DNA from: Longimicrobiaceae bacterium
GTDB lineage: Bacteria > Gemmatimonadota > Gemmatimonadetes > Longimicrobiales > Longimicrobiaceae
Assembly: GCA_030447645.1 (NCBI GenBank)
Contig: JAUJOM010000007.1
Span: 50,310 to 114,309 of the forward strand
Length of the DNA stretch: 64,000 nucleotides
Direction of reading: 5' to 3'
In this document: in pieces, positions 7,288 to 17,822 of the stretch
Numbering within the stretch: the stretch's first letter is position 1
Layout of the letters: the number at the start of each line of letters is the position of its first letter
Made by a program: the position numbers and the translations under genes
The notes under the pieces: generated by a model
What the model saw: only the letters and a program-made list of their open reading frames with translations
The model's database searches: none
What the model was told of the DNA's origin: nothing

Positions 7288-7819
7288 CCTTAAGGTTGTC
7301 GTCCAGAGGCAGCGGTGCGAACTCCAGCACGGCAGCCGCTATCCCACCCAGTATGGCAGCGCCAACTGGTACACCTGGGATTGCAAATCCCACTGCAAGG
7401 TTCGTCACCAGTCCGGCCCCGAACCCCTCCCAGCTCTTGCCCCAGGCGGTGCGGTGCCGGCCAAAGCGCCTCCCCACCAGCGCGGCCGCCGCATCCCCAA
7501 GGCCGTTGTAAAGCATGGCGAGCACGGCAATGGGCCTGGGCAAAAAGAGGAGAACGAGCGTATACCCCACCACCATGTACGTTGCCCCTGCGGGGCGATG
7601 GCGCTCGTGGGTGCGAAGGAGAACTCGGGTGTAGCGCAGAAACAGGTAGCGCACCCCGCGAATGCGGAACCGCGCCCACTCCAAGGCACCCGCAGTGAGC
7701 AGAGCGGGGACGAGCAGAGCGAGAGCAGGCGTTCTTCCGAAGATCCAGACGAAAATGGGAATGGCGATGGAGGCGACATGGATGGCTTTACGCCCCAGCT
7801 CTCGCCGGATCCCCTTCAC
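7238..7819 (-). CDS. CTP-transferase-like membrane protein (dolichol kinase/CdsA-like)
   Basis: A 193-residue protein with about six membrane spans that resembles the C-terminal half of phosphatidate cytidylyltransferases and dolichol-kinase-like CTP:lipid kinases. Visible are ELGRKAIHVASIAIPI at the N-terminus, YNGLGDAAAALVGRRFGRH with the GDAAAALVG motif, and the KSWEG motif (AWGKSWEGFGAG). It would act on membrane lipid precursors. The GTG start at 7817-7819 overlaps the stop of the upstream hydrolase as GTGA, so the two are translationally coupled. It is the last gene of a long leftward series. Confidence 0.75.
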   Translation of the reverse strand: MKGIRRELGRKAIHVASIAIPIFVWIFGRTPALALLVPALLTAGALEWARFRIRGVRYLFLRYTRVLLRTHERHRPAGATYMVVGYTLVLLFLPRPIAVLAMLYNGLGDAAAALVGRRFGRHRTAWGKSWEGFGAGLVTNLAVGFAIPGVPVGAAILGGIAAAVLEFAPLPLDDNLKVTVGGGLAAALGTLWS

Positions 7820-8635
7820 GCCAGAAAGCCGGTCAACAAGTCGTTCACCCGGTCTGGCATCTCGTGCTGCACCCAGTGGGTTGCCTCCGGGATGCGCTCC
7901 ACCCGCAGATTGGGGACTCCGCGCTCCAATCCTTCCGCAAGCTGCGGCACCAGGGCCGGGTCGCGCTCTCCCCAGATCAGCAGCGTGGGCGCGGTGATGC
8001 ATATGGTCCGCGGGCGCGGGTACCGAAGCAGCGCCCGGTAGTAGTGGATCATGGCCGGAAGCGCACCGGGGTGACGCACCGCTTCCACGTACCGGTCAAG
8101 CTCGTCCTTGGGAAACGGCAGCGCCCGGCGCAGCAGCGCATAATCTCCAGCGCGAAACGCCCGCTCCGGAATCCAGGGAAGCTGGAACAATAGCACGTAC
8201 CACGAGCGGAGCGCCTGCGTGGATTTCCACAGCTCCCGCGAAAAAGCCACCGGGTGCGGAGCGTTCAAGATCGCCAGGCGGGTCACAATCTCCGGACGCA
8301 GCATAGCGGTGTACCACGCCACAATTCCGCCCCAGTCATGCCCCACCAGGTGCGTGCGCTCCTCCCCCAGCTGATGGACGAGCCCCACCACATCTTCAAC
8401 CAGCCGCTCCAGGCGGTAATTGGCGATCCCGGATGGCTTGGGACAGATTGTACCCGCGCATGTCGGGTGCGACTACCCGAAAGCCCTCTGTGGCGAGTGC
8501 GGGAATCTGGTGCCGCCACCCGTACCAGAACTCAGGAAAGCCGTGCAGCAACAGCACAAGTGGGCCGGTGCCCGCTTCCACGTAGTGAAGCCGCACGCCA
8601 TTGGCGTGTACCGTGCGATGCTCCCAGGGTGTCAT
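7816..8635 (-). pseudogene. alpha/beta hydrolase (epoxide hydrolase-like), frameshifted
   Basis: Two frames together give one complete alpha/beta-hydrolase of about 270 residues. The first (start ATG 8635) has [20 protein letters not shown] and [12 protein letters not shown]; after a shift near 8440 the frame reads [17 protein letters not shown], then HLVGHDWGGIVAWY with the nucleophile Asp in GHDWGG, LLIWGERDPALV and the His in ATHWVQHEMPDRV. GHDWGG is typical of epoxide hydrolases and haloalkane dehalogenases. A loss of about two bases where LSDKPSG is expected would explain the break. The start overlaps the transglycosylase stop as ATGA. Either a recent mutation or a sequencing indel. Confidence 0.8.
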
Positions 8636-10983
8636 GAGCCGTACAGCCCGCGGTACAGGGCGATGTTCCGCCGCAGGATTCTGACGTAGTCACGAGTTTC
8701 CGCAAAGGGAATGCGTTCCGTCCACAGCTCCTGGTCCACCGCTTCGGGCCACCGACGCCAGCGCTCCACGCGCGCCGGCCCCGCGTTGTAGGCGCTGAAC
8801 ACCCGCGGCAGACTGCCGTTGTACTGGCGCATCTGCGCCGCCAGGAAGCGCGTGCCCAGGTGCACGTTGATCTCGGGCTGGAAGAGCAGCTCCTCGTCCC
8901 ATCCTCCGATGCCCGCCGCCTGAGCAAGTCCACGTCCGGTCCGCGGCATCACCTGCATCAGGCCACGAGCTCCCACGGGCGACGAGATGCGTGCCTTGAA
9001 GGTGGACTCCTGCCGGGTGAGGGCGGCAACCATGAAGGGGTCCAGCTTGTTCGCGCGTGCCTCCGCCTCGATCACGGGGCGGTAAGCGTACGGGTAAAGA
9101 ATGTACAGCAGGCGGAGGTTCATCGCCTTTTCCCGCTCCGCGATGCGTCTGGCCAGGCGGGTACCGGGCACGGTGTACCCGCGCGCGTTGAGTGCCTCCG
9201 CCAGGGGGTACTGCAGGTTGGGATCGTCGCCGACCCGGCCCACCAACCATGCGGCCTCCGCTTCTGCCGGGTCATACAACCCGGCGGTGCGAAGCAGGTC
9301 CACCGAACGCATCATCTGCTCCACGCGCTCGCGGGCAGCCGGGTTGGTTCGCGGGGCCGAGTCAAGAGGAATGGGCCAGAAGGGCTGGTCCAGGCGATCT
9401 GCCGCGCGTACCGAGTAGTACGACAACGGCTCACGAGCCCGCACCTCGCGGAAGCGGGCATGAGCTGTCGCGGTGTCGTCCATCCGCGAGTACGCCCGTC
9501 CGGCCCAGTAGGTCGCCTGTGCCCAGGCCGTCCCGGTGCTGACAGTCCGCCCCTCTTCCCAGATACGCGCCGCGGTTCGGTAGTCCCGCTCCAGGAACTC
9601 CAATCCACCCAGCCGCATGCGAGCCTGCGCCGCCCGCGCGCTACGGGGAGCCTCCTGCAGTAGGCGGCGATAAAAGCGTCGGGCGGTGCCCAGCTCCCTG
9701 TCGTCGTGCGCCAGGTCTGCCAGCAGGAAGAGCGCGTCCGCGGCTTGCGGTGAGCCACGGAAGCGGTCTGCAACACGCAGCATAGTGGCACGCGCGTTGC
9801 CCCGCTGGTTGAGCCGGAGCTGGGCACCGGCGGTCAGATACAGCGCCTCCGCGGATTGCCCCACGAGCGGCCGAAGCGCGCGTTCCACTTCGGCGTTCCG
9901 ACCCGCCGCAAAGAGCGCGCGCCCCAGAGCAAGGCGCACGTTCCGGCGCTCCTCCGCGGAGCCCGCGCCCGAGGCCAGCCAGGCACTGTACTCGGCTGCG
10001 GCGCTCGCGTTGCTCCCCTGCCGGTGGAGGGCACGGGCCAGGGCCAGCCGGTCCGGCGTGGAAAGCCCGCCCAGGCTGCGGAGCAAGCTCGGCGCTCCTG
10101 ATGCCCCCAGCGATGCACGTAGATCCGCTCGCGCCTGAGCTGTATCGCCCCATGCAAGCGCGGCACGCGCCGCTGCCATCCCCCACTCGGCCCGGTCCCC
10201 ATCGGTAGTTGCGGCCTGGCGGTATCCGAGCGCGAGCGCACGGGCACCGCCCGGATCACGGGCCTGGTTGTATGCGCGCAGGTGGGCGCGCTGAGCTTGA
10301 GCGGTTGTCGCAGCCTGCCCAATCGCCGCAACCTCCTGGCGCACGCCCGCCGTGTCCCCGCGCTCGGCGCGGGCGTTCGCGGCCCACAGTGCCGCCCAGG
10401 CGGATACCTCGGGTGTGCTGTCTCGCAGGGAGTCGAGCGCCGCGATTCCAGCTTCCGTTCGCCCGGCCTGAAGCAGCGCGCGCCCGCGTAGAAGTCCTGC
10501 GACGCGGCGCTCCGGTGCCTGCGGGGAAACGACGGCGAGATAGCGGGCGTACGCGTCCGCAGCGGGCGCCCACTGCCGCTCCTCTTCACGCGCGCGCCCG
10601 AGCAGGAACCATCCCTCGCCGCCACCCGTTCCGTCAAGCCAGGTCTTGCCGTCCAGCAGCGTGCGGACGCGCTCCGAGCCACCCCACTCCGCTTCCGCAC
10701 GGGCCGCGAGCAGCAGTGCCTCCGGCGGCGCATCCGGGTGCCGGCGCAGGTATGTCCGCATGCGTAGCGCAGCATACCACGGGCGGCCGTCCCGGATCAG
10801 GGCAGCGATCTCCGGGTCGAACTCGGCCGCCGCCGCGGCCAACGCTTCCGCCCTCGCGGCGGGAGCGGTCCGCTCCACGCGCGCGGGCTCCGGCTCCTGG
10901 CTGCTACGCATTGCGGATCGCACGCCGACCGCCAGAAGCACGGCCGCCAGCACCAGCATCCCCTGGAACATCCGCCTGAGCAT
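8632..10983 (-). CDS. soluble lytic murein transglycosylase (Slt70-like) with TPR-like repeats
   Basis: About 783 residues. An N-terminal hydrophobic span (residues 7-25) anchors or exports it. The middle is a long alpha-helical superhelix with TPR-like units ([48 protein letters not shown]). The C-terminus is an SLT domain: catalytic Glu in [18 protein letters not shown], then [20 protein letters not shown] and [14 protein letters not shown]. It cleaves peptidoglycan in the periplasm, leaving 1,6-anhydromuramyl ends. I use the ATG at 10983; a GTG lies two codons upstream. A hairpin at 10994-11017 separates it from oppF. Confidence 0.92.
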   Translation of the reverse strand: MLRRMFQGMLVLAAVLLAVGVRSAMRSSQEPEPARVERTAPAARAEALAAAAAEFDPEIAALIRDGRPWYAALRMRTYLRRHPDAPPEALLLAARAEAEWGGSERVRTLLDGKTWLDGTGGGEGWFLLGRAREEERQWAPAADAYARYLAVVSPQAPERRVAGLLRGRALLQAGRTEAGIAALDSLRDSTPEVSAWAALWAANARAERGDTAGVRQEVAAIGQAATTAQAQRAHLRAYNQARDPGGARALALGYRQAATTDGDRAEWGMAAARAALAWGDTAQARADLRASLGASGAPSLLRSLGGLSTPDRLALARALHRQGSNASAAAEYSAWLASGAGSAEERRNVRLALGRALFAAGRNAEVERALRPLVGQSAEALYLTAGAQLRLNQRGNARATMLRVADRFRGSPQAADALFLLADLAHDDRELGTARRFYRRLLQEAPRSARAAQARMRLGGLEFLERDYRTAARIWEEGRTVSTGTAWAQATYWAGRAYSRMDDTATAHARFREVRAREPLSYYSVRAADRLDQPFWPIPLDSAPRTNPAARERVEQMMRSVDLLRTAGLYDPAEAEAAWLVGRVGDDPNLQYPLAEALNARGYTVPGTRLARRIAEREKAMNLRLLYILYPYAYRPVIEAEARANKLDPFMVAALTRQESTFKARISSPVGARGLMQVMPRTGRGLAQAAGIGGWDEELLFQPEINVHLGTRFLAAQMRQYNGSLPRVFSAYNAGPARVERWRRWPEAVDQELWTERIPFAETRDYVRILRRNIALYRGLYGS

Positions 10984-10993
10984 CAACACGAAC

Positions 10994-11017
10994 GGGCCAC
11001 CCTGCTGGGAGTGGCCC
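10994..11017 (-). terminator. hairpin between oppF and transglycosylase gene
   Basis: GGGCCAC (10994-11000) pairs with GTGGCCC (11011-11017). It lies 28 bases after the oppF stop and has no real T run, so it may be a weak terminator or an mRNA-processing/stability element within the series rather than its end. Confidence 0.35.
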
Positions 11018-11044
11018 GCCTGGAAGCAATTGCGAACATACTCC

Positions 11045-12205
11045 CTATGCTGGGTTTCCCGCCCCTAGCGGCACTTTGATGCAGGCGGCGAAGTGGCCAC
11101 CGCCCTTGTCAGCGAGCGGTGGGACGATCTTGGCGCAGTCCGCGTCCTTGAGCGGGTGCTGGCAGCGCGGGTGGAAGGGGCACCCGGAAGGCGGATTCGC
11201 GGGCGAGGGGACATCCCCTTCAAGCATGATCCGCTCGCGCTTCACCCGCGGATCGGGGACCGGCACAGCGGAAAGAAGCGCCTGGGTGTACGGCATCAGC
11301 GGGTTCAGGTACAGCTCGTCCGCATCCGCCACCTCGACGATGCGGCCGAGGTACATCACGGCCACCCGGTCGGAGATGTGCTCCACCACCGACAGGTCGT
11401 GCGCGATGAACAGGTACGAAAGGCCGAACTTCCGCTGCAGGTCCTGCAGCAGATTGATCACCTGCGCCTGCACCGACACGTCCAGCGCGGAAACCGGCTC
11501 GTCACACACGATCAGGTCCGGCTCCACGGCCAGCGCACGCGCGATCCCGATGCGCTGTCGCTGACCACCGGAAAACTCGTGCGGGTAACGGACTGCGTGC
11601 TCGGGGCGAAGGCCCACGGTGCTCAGCAGCTCACCGATGCGATCCGTCGCCTTCTGCCCCTTCGCGAGGTTGTGGATGGCGAGCACTTCACGCAGCGTCT
11701 CGCCGATGGTCATACGGGGGTTCAGCGACGAGAACGGGTCCTGGAAGACGATCTGCGCCTTGCGCCGCATGGTGCGAAGCTCGTCCTTGCCCATCTCGAA
11801 GATGTTGCGCCCGTCGAACTCCGCCCGCCCTTCGGTCGCCTCCTGCAGGCGAAGGATGGTCTTGCCCGTGGTGCTCTTACCGCACCCGGATTCGCCCACT
11901 AGCCCCAGCGTTTCACCCCGCTTTACAAAGAACGAAACCCCATCCACCGCCTTGACGTGTCCCACCACCCGGTTGAAGAAACCCTTGCGGATGGGGAAGT
12001 ACTGCTTGAGACCACGCACGGCGAGCAGCGCGTCCGGTGGGGTCTCCATGTCATCCGGGGTTTGGCCACGCAGGTCGGAATCGCCCTTGGCGGGCGGCAG
12101 GTCGCGACGCGCCGGCGACTCCGGTTTGCGTTCAACGTCGAGCAGCTGGCCGTCGCCAACGGTCTGCGCGCCGGTGGGGGTGCGTCCGTCCGGAGTTGCA
12201 CTCAT
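11045..12205 (-). CDS. oppF: oligopeptide ABC transporter ATP-binding protein OppF
   Basis: A 386-residue ATPase of the peptide/nickel ABC import family. After a 55-residue hydrophilic lead, the domain starts [18 protein letters not shown]. Walker A is [14 protein letters not shown]-loop [17 protein letters not shown] (hallmark of this family), signature [15 protein letters not shown], Walker [15 protein letters not shown], and the C-terminal oligopeptide-transporter extension has [11 protein letters not shown] with cysteines. It would energise peptide uptake with OppD. The ATG at 12205 overlaps the oppD stop (ATGA), fixing the start. Confidence 0.95.
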   Translation of the reverse strand: MSATPDGRTPTGAQTVGDGQLLDVERKPESPARRDLPPAKGDSDLRGQTPDDMETPPDALLAVRGLKQYFPIRKGFFNRVVGHVKAVDGVSFFVKRGETLGLVGESGCGKSTTGKTILRLQEATEGRAEFDGRNIFEMGKDELRTMRRKAQIVFQDPFSSLNPRMTIGETLREVLAIHNLAKGQKATDRIGELLSTVGLRPEHAVRYPHEFSGGQRQRIGIARALAVEPDLIVCDEPVSALDVSVQAQVINLLQDLQRKFGLSYLFIAHDLSVVEHISDRVAVMYLGRIVEVADADELYLNPLMPYTQALLSAVPVPDPRVKRERIMLEGDVPSPANPPSGCPFHPRCQHPLKDADCAKIVPPLADKGGGHFAACIKVPLGAGNPA

Positions 12206-13323
12206 TCCAGCACCTCGCCGGCCGGGGCGACATCGTCGGGTGAGCCGGCCACGGGCGTGCCGGCGGCCGCGACCGGGCTGGTGCCGAAGCCGCCGCCCGC
12301 CCGCCGTACTTCTTCGCGCTTTTCCGGATACTTCACCAGCCAGCACTTGTTGCGGCGGTTGGGACCGATCTCGAACACCGGTGGGTCTTCCAGCTCCGTT
12401 TTGGGCCAGGAATACGGGCAGCGTGCGGCGAATCGACACCCCACGGGCCAGGCCGTCGGGAACGGCACCGTGCCGGGGATCACCGCCAGCCGCTCGATCT
12501 TTTCCCCCATCTTGGGCATGGAGCGGAGCAGGCCCTCGGTATACGGGTTCTGCGGGTCGTGGAAGACGTCCTCTACTGAGCCCTCCTCGAAGACCTGGCC
12601 GCCGTACATCACGATCACCCGGTCGCACGTTTCCGCGACCACGCCCAAATCATGGGTGATCATGATGATGGACATCCCCAGCTCTTCCTGCAGTCGGTTC
12701 ATCAGCTCCAGGATCTGCGCCTGGATGGTCACGTCCAGCGCGGTGGTGGGCTCATCGGCAATCAACAACCGGGGGTCGCACGCCAGCGCCATGGCGATCA
12801 TCACCCGCTGCCGCATGCCGCCGGAAAGCTGATGCGGGTACTCGTCCACCCGCTGCTCCGGGATGGGGATGCCCACCAGCTGGAGCATGTCTATGGCTTT
12901 GCTGCGCGCATCGCGCTTGTTCATTCCCTGGTGGAGCCGGATGGACTCCATGATCTGGTCACCCACGGTGAACACCGGGTTGAGCGAGGTCATGGGCTCC
13001 TGGAAGATCATGGCGATGTCGTTGCCGCGGATCTGCCGCATCCGCTCTCCCGACACCGTTGCCAGGTCCTCCACACCCCGGTCGCTCCGGAAAAGCATGC
13101 GCGATCCGGCCTCGATACGGCCGGGCGGCTGCGCGATCAATCGCATCACCGACAATGAGGTCACCGACTTGCCACTCCCGGATTCGCCCACGATGCCCAG
13201 GGTTTCGCCGGGGTTGACGTGAAAGGACACGCCATCCACCGCGCGGGCGACTCCGGCCTCGGTGTGGAAGTAGGTGCGCAGGTTTTCGACCTGGAGGATA
13301 GGCTCGGTCACACCAGTTTCCAT
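12202..13323 (-). CDS. oppD: oligopeptide ABC transporter ATP-binding protein OppD
   Basis: About 373 residues. Walker A is [14 protein letters not shown]-loop [18 protein letters not shown], signature [15 protein letters not shown], Walker [19 protein letters not shown], with a C-terminal Cys-containing extension ([13 protein letters not shown]). It pairs with OppF to hydrolyse ATP for peptide import. I choose ATG 13323, which overlaps the end of the Uma2 gene by 16 bases; a GTG at 13311 is the alternative. A low-complexity Ala/Gly/Pro tail precedes the stop. It is cotranscribed downstream of oppB, oppC and the Uma2 gene. Confidence 0.94.
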   Translation of the reverse strand: METGVTEPILQVENLRTYFHTEAGVARAVDGVSFHVNPGETLGIVGESGSGKSVTSLSVMRLIAQPPGRIEAGSRMLFRSDRGVEDLATVSGERMRQIRGNDIAMIFQEPMTSLNPVFTVGDQIMESIRLHQGMNKRDARSKAIDMLQLVGIPIPEQRVDEYPHQLSGGMRQRVMIAMALACDPRLLIADEPTTALDVTIQAQILELMNRLQEELGMSIIMITHDLGVVAETCDRVIVMYGGQVFEEGSVEDVFHDPQNPYTEGLLRSMPKMGEKIERLAVIPGTVPFPTAWPVGCRFAARCPYSWPKTELEDPPVFEIGPNRRNKCWLVKYPEKREEVRRAGGGFGTSPVAAAGTPVAGSPDDVAPAGEVLE

Positions 13324-13907
13324 TCTCGAAGGATGGTCCATAACGACGGCAACGGCTGTTGCCACAGCCACTCTACACGCAGCCACAGGCCCGGAACCAC
13401 CACGCTGTGAAACACGCCCTCTCGAAGCGGCACGCGCTCATAGCGTCCATCTTTACCCAAGTCGCAAAACTCCGCCTCCTGCCCTACGGGATCGATGATC
13501 CAGTACTCGCGAACTCCCGCTGCTTCGTACTCCCGAAGCTTGTCGCGACGGTTACGGGTCTGGCTCTCCGGGCTCACAACTTCGATCACCAGATCCGCGG
13601 GCCCCTCGACGTAAAGCTCGCGGACTCGCTCAAGTTTCTCCCGCGCGATGAACATGACATCGGGTTCGCGCCCGGACCGGGGAAGCCGCATCTGCACCGG
13701 CGCGGAAAGCACTTTGCCCAGCTCGTTTCTTTCGACCAGCAGCCGTAGCAACACAGTGAGCCAGTCGGTGACATCCTGATGTCGTGTAGCCACCGGCGTC
13801 ATGGGGACGACCTGACCATCCACCCACTCGGCGTGCGTGGTGTCGTATGCGTCCAGGAACTCCTCGTAGGAGATCCCGGCCGACGTGGCGAACGCGGCAT
13901 CCGCCAT
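13308..13907 (-). CDS. Uma2 family (DUF820, PD-(D/E)XK-like) protein
   Basis: A 199-residue Uma2 family protein. The pattern is [21 protein letters not shown], then [36 protein letters not shown] and [14 protein letters not shown]; the Asp...Glu-X-Val core corresponds to the PD-(D/E)XK nuclease-like active site. The family is widespread and multicopy in cyanobacteria, actinobacteria and Gemmatimonadota; its biological role is not established. Oddly it lies between oppC (one base gap) and oppD (overlap), so it must be translated as part of the peptide-transport operon. Insertion by transfer, with later coupling, is likely. Confidence 0.88.
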   Translation of the reverse strand: MADAAFATSAGISYEEFLDAYDTTHAEWVDGQVVPMTPVATRHQDVTDWLTVLLRLLVERNELGKVLSAPVQMRLPRSGREPDVMFIAREKLERVRELYVEGPADLVIEVVSPESQTRNRRDKLREYEAAGVREYWIIDPVGQEAEFCDLGKDGRYERVPLREGVFHSVVVPGLWLRVEWLWQQPLPSLWTILREWKLV

Positions 13908-13908
13908 T

Positions 13909-15138
13909 TCAAATCCTCAGCCGGGGGTCCAGCGCATCGCGCAGCCCGTCACCCAGCAGGTTGAAGGCGGTTACGGTGAATACGATGGCAAGCCCGGGAA
14001 AGGTCGAAATCCACCAGGCGTTGATGAGCGCATCGCGCCCATCGGAGATCATGTTTCCCCAGGAGGGAGTTGGCGGCTGCACACCGAGTCCCAGGAACGA
14101 CAACGCAGCCTCGGTCAGAATGGTCTGACCGATCAGCAGCGTCGCCGAAACAATGATTGGTGCCAGCGTGTTGGGGATGACATGGCGGAGAATGATGCGC
14201 CCGTCACCCATTCCCAGTGCCTTGGCGGCCTGGATGAACTCGCGCTCCCGGAGGCTCAACACTTCGCCCCGCACGATGCGCGCGTTGTTCATCCAACCGG
14301 TAAGGCCGAGCACCACTACCACCAGCCAGATCGAGGGCGTGAAGAGCGCGATCACCACGATCAGCAGAACCAGGCGCGGGAAGCTCAGCATCATATCGGT
14401 AAACCGCATGAGGATGCTGTCCGTCTTGCCGCCGAAGTAGCCCGCCACCGCACCCACTGCCGTACCGAGCACCACCGCGATTCCCACCGCAATGAAGCCG
14501 ATGGTGAGCGAGATCCGGGAGCCGTACAGCACGCGCGAGTACACGTCCCGCCCGAACTTATCGGTGCCCATCCAGTGCTCGGTGCCAGGCGCCAGGTAGC
14601 GCGTGGTGACAATGTCGCCTTGAACCGATGGGTCGTACGGCGCGAGTAGGGGTGTAAGCAGCGTAACCAGGTACAGCAAGAGCATGACCCCGAGCCCTGC
14701 CATTGCCAGCTTGTTGCGGCGAAAGTGGCGTGCGGCGATCGCCCACTGGGAGTCGCCCCGGGCGCCTGCCGGCCGCCGAGCGCGTACTCGCAGGTCGTAC
14801 AGCGCCCAACCCCACAGGAGCGCGAGCAGTATGCCCACAGTCGCCAGGGCGATGTAGGCATCGATCCCCGTTCGGCGCGCGCCCAGCAACGCCTGGATAC
14901 GCTCCCAGGTCAGCCAGAGCAGCCCGAGCAGGATGCCCCACCCCAGCAGGATGGGCAATCCCTTGCGCCACTCGCCGCGCGCGATGTGGCCGGCACCGGG
15001 AAGTATAGCGGACAGAACCAGCATCCCAGGTCCAGCAGGCTGCCGGGAGTCGGTACCAGCGACGGAGCTCCGGGCCTCAGGATCGGTCGAGATCGGCTCC
15101 GGCGGAGCGGATTCTACATCAGGTGCAGCACGGACCAT
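13909..15138 (-). CDS. oppC: oligopeptide ABC transporter permease OppC with N-terminal extension
   Basis: A 409-residue permease. The C-terminal 280 residues are a standard OppC: RRNKLAMAGLGVMLLLYL, APGTEHWMGTDKFGRDVYSRV, and the ATPase-contacting EAA loop around EREFIQAAKALGMGDGRIILRHVIPN, ending WWISTFPGLAIVFTVTAFNLLGDGLRDALDP. The first 130 residues are extra: a Pro-rich lead and two or three hydrophobic segments (LVLSAILPGAGHIARGEW, IALATVGILLALLWGWALYD) that recall small DUF5683-like membrane proteins, suggesting a fusion. Start ATG 15138, four bases after the oppB stop. Confidence 0.93.
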   Translation of the reverse strand: MVRAAPDVESAPPEPISTDPEARSSVAGTDSRQPAGPGMLVLSAILPGAGHIARGEWRKGLPILLGWGILLGLLWLTWERIQALLGARRTGIDAYIALATVGILLALLWGWALYDLRVRARRPAGARGDSQWAIAARHFRRNKLAMAGLGVMLLLYLVTLLTPLLAPYDPSVQGDIVTTRYLAPGTEHWMGTDKFGRDVYSRVLYGSRISLTIGFIAVGIAVVLGTAVGAVAGYFGGKTDSILMRFTDMMLSFPRLVLLIVVIALFTPSIWLVVVVLGLTGWMNNARIVRGEVLSLREREFIQAAKALGMGDGRIILRHVIPNTLAPIIVSATLLIGQTILTEAALSFLGLGVQPPTPSWGNMISDGRDALINAWWISTFPGLAIVFTVTAFNLLGDGLRDALDPRLRI

Positions 15139-15142
15139 GGTC

Positions 15143-16129
15143 TTAGCCGTTGCGGATGCGGGGGTCCACTACCGCGTACAAAACATCAGACAGCAAGTTG
15201 CCGAACACCACCATCGCGGAAATCACGAAGCTCGCCGCCAATACCACGGGGTAGTCCCGCTGGAAGATGGCATCCACGATCAGGCGCCCCATCCCGGGCC
15301 ACCCGAATATCTGCTCCGTAAGTACCGCTCCTGAAAGCAGGAATGGCAGGTACAGACCAAGCAGAGTGACAATGGGGATCAGCGCGTTGCGCATTGCGTG
15401 CTTGAATATCACGGTTCGCTCGGAAAGCCCCTTTGCACGAGCGGTGCGGATGAAATCCTGGTGGATCACCTCCAGCATCGAGCCGCGCATGTAGCGCGCG
15501 ACACCCGCGGCAGCCCCGATGCCGAGTGCCGTGGCGGGAAGTATCAGGTGCTTTACCCGATCCGTGAACTGCTCCCAGGGCGTCATAAACTCCGCACCCA
15601 CACTGGTCATTCCCGATACAGGAAATACCAGCCACTGCGGCAATCCCCACTGCCGGGCCTTCACGCTGACGAGGAGGATAAACATCAAGGCAAGCCAGAA
15701 TCCCGGCATGGAGTAAAAGAAGAGCGCCAAAAAGGTGAGCAGGTTGTCAGCGAGCGAGTACTGCCGCACGGCCTGGACAATCCCGATCAACATCCCGAGC
15801 GAAAAGATGATCACCATCGCGATGAGCGTCAGCTGCAGCGTATTCCAGAGCGTTTCGGGAAGGATCTCATTGATCGGCCGGTTCTGCGCAAAGGAATACC
15901 CGAAATCCCCACGCAGAAAGCTTCCCATCCAGCGGAAGTACTGGATGTGCAGCGGCTGATCAAGCCCCAGATTGCGGCGCATCTGCTGAATCACTTCCTC
16001 GGGCACGTTCGGACCGACATTGCCCAGGGGATCGCCAGGCGCCAGATGCGTGATGAAGAAGATGATCGTCAGGATCCCGAGCAGCAGCGGGATCGCGCCG
16101 ATGAGGCGGCGAAGCAGATACGCGATCAT
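15143..16129 (-). CDS. oppB: oligopeptide ABC transporter permease OppB
   Basis: A 328-residue inner-membrane permease with about six spans and typical OppB features: MIAYLLRRLIGAIPLLLG at the N-terminus, FITHLAPGDPLGNVGPNV, LGLDQPLHIQYFRWM, and the EAA-type loop QDFIRTARAKGLSERTVIFKHAMRNALIPI, ending LLSDVLYAVVDPRIRNG. With OppC it forms the channel of a peptide importer. ATG at 16129, 31 bases after the stop of the upstream substrate-binding protein gene. Confidence 0.96.
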   Translation of the reverse strand: MIAYLLRRLIGAIPLLLGILTIIFFITHLAPGDPLGNVGPNVPEEVIQQMRRNLGLDQPLHIQYFRWMGSFLRGDFGYSFAQNRPINEILPETLWNTLQLTLIAMVIIFSLGMLIGIVQAVRQYSLADNLLTFLALFFYSMPGFWLALMFILLVSVKARQWGLPQWLVFPVSGMTSVGAEFMTPWEQFTDRVKHLILPATALGIGAAAGVARYMRGSMLEVIHQDFIRTARAKGLSERTVIFKHAMRNALIPIVTLLGLYLPFLLSGAVLTEQIFGWPGMGRLIVDAIFQRDYPVVLAASFVISAMVVFGNLLSDVLYAVVDPRIRNG

Positions 16130-16160
16130 AACGCCCGTGCGAATGCAGGTTCAGTGCCCA

Positions 16161-17822
16161 TCATCGTTGCGCCGTTTGTTGGGGGCCTCCAGCGCGACGC
16201 TGACCGGGCAGGATGTACCACCGGTCCACCCCCACCAGATCGCCTCGCGCGTCCGGATCAACATTCTGCAGCCGATTGCTCACACCCTCGCGCCGTTGCT
16301 GGAAGTACAGCAGCGTGATCGGCTGATCCATCACAATCTTGCGCTGGTAGCGTGCCCAAAGTGGCCTGGCGGCGGCACGATCCACGATCCTGGGGAGCGT
16401 ATCCAGCAGCCGGTCGGTCTCAGCATCACAGTACCCGCTGAGGTGAAACGGCTCATCGCGCTTTTCACAGTGAAAGAGCCCCGAATCATCCACCTGAAAC
16501 TCGGTTCCATAGCCGAAGACCACCGCGTCGAAGTCGCGCTTGGAGGGTGTGGTGACCTGTTCCACCAGCGTGTTCCACTCCAGAATCTGAGGTTGAGCCT
16601 CGACACCGATTTTGCGCAGGTCCGACTGCACGATCTGGGCGATGTCGTTGCGAATCCGGTTTCCCTGGTTGCTCTTGATAGTGAAGCGAAACGAGCGCCC
16701 ATGGACGTCCTCGACGATGCCGTCGCCGCTGCGATCGCTGTATCCTGCTTCGTGAAGCAGACGCTTCGCCGTCTCCGCGTCGTACCGCAGGCCGACCCCA
16801 GCTCCGGGGTCAAACTGCCAGAAGAAGGGTGGAATGGTGGCATTCGCCTGCGTGGCAGCCCCGCCGAGCACCCCGTTGATGATTCCCTGCCGATTGATGG
16901 CCATGCCCAGCGCGCGGCGTACACGAGCGTCCTGAAAGAGCGGGCGGCGCGTGTTCCAGGCGATGTACACGTACTCCCTACCCGGGAACGCCATCAGCCG
17001 CGCCCGGTCCGACTGCTTGATCTGCTCGGCCTGCTCGCTGGTTGGCGCGATGTAGTAATCGACACTACCAGTAAGTAGTTCGGTCAGCAGGGTGGTTGGC
17101 TCCGGCACGGCCCGGTAAACCAGCCGATCCAGATACGGACGCCCACCGAGCGCCTTCGGGAATTGCGGGTTCGCCTCGAAGATCCAGTCCTGCCCCTCGG
17201 CGTGTGACACGAACTTGAAGGGGCCGTTACCCACCGGACGTCTGGAAAATGCATGCTGCCTCAGCTGTCCCACCGGAACACTTTCCAGCACGTGACGGGG
17301 GACGGGCGCAAAGGCACGCCACGGATCCAGAAAGTCCGCGTGAGGCCGCAGCTTCACCCGAAAAGTGAAGGAGTCCGGCACCGTGGCTTCCCCATAGTGG
17401 GTCCAAAAGCCGGGATTTGGAAACGCGGCCTCCGGGTTACGCGCCAGGTCATACGAAAACTTCACATCATGCGCACTGGATTTGATCCCATCATGCCAGA
17501 ACAGATCGTCGCGCAGACGAAAGGTCAGCTCGGTAGTATCCGCATTAACCTCCCACGACTTGGCCCAGCGCGGCGCCGGCTGAAACAAGCTGTCGTAGGT
17601 GATAAGCGGCGTAAACAGAACAAACTGCTGAATCTGGTTGGCGGTCTGGTCCATTGAGGTGAGTGGGTTCAGGTCGGTGACCTGATTCCCGGCTCCTATC
17701 ACAGCGACTCCGCCGAAGCGGGCGCTATCTGCCTCCGCGCCGCCATCAGCAACGCTCGTCTTGTCCCGGCCGCCACAGGCGGCCAGGACAAATGCGAGCA
17801 CCACGATGGCGAATCGCCTCAC
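16161..17822 (-). CDS. oligopeptide-binding lipoprotein (SBP family 5), copy 1
   Basis: A 553-residue periplasmic substrate-binding lipoprotein. The signal MRRFAIVVLAFVLAACGG gives lipobox LAAC with Cys at residue 16. The body is SBP family 5 (DppA/OppA-like): VTDLNPLTSMDQTANQIQQF, RWAKSWEVNADTTELTFRLR, DDLFWHDGIKSSAHDVKFSY, and VRRALGMAINRQGIINGV. It delivers peptides to OppBC. GTG start at 17822 overlaps the stop of the homologous gene upstream (GTGA), so the two binding proteins are a tandem, diverged pair. Confidence 0.93.
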   Translation of the reverse strand: MRRFAIVVLAFVLAACGGRDKTSVADGGAEADSARFGGVAVIGAGNQVTDLNPLTSMDQTANQIQQFVLFTPLITYDSLFQPAPRWAKSWEVNADTTELTFRLRDDLFWHDGIKSSAHDVKFSYDLARNPEAAFPNPGFWTHYGEATVPDSFTFRVKLRPHADFLDPWRAFAPVPRHVLESVPVGQLRQHAFSRRPVGNGPFKFVSHAEGQDWIFEANPQFPKALGGRPYLDRLVYRAVPEPTTLLTELLTGSVDYYIAPTSEQAEQIKQSDRARLMAFPGREYVYIAWNTRRPLFQDARVRRALGMAINRQGIINGVLGGAATQANATIPPFFWQFDPGAGVGLRYDAETAKRLLHEAGYSDRSGDGIVEDVHGRSFRFTIKSNQGNRIRNDIAQIVQSDLRKIGVEAQPQILEWNTLVEQVTTPSKRDFDAVVFGYGTEFQVDDSGLFHCEKRDEPFHLSGYCDAETDRLLDTLPRIVDRAAARPLWARYQRKIVMDQPITLLYFQQRREGVSNRLQNVDPDARGDLVGVDRWYILPGQRRAGGPQQTAQR

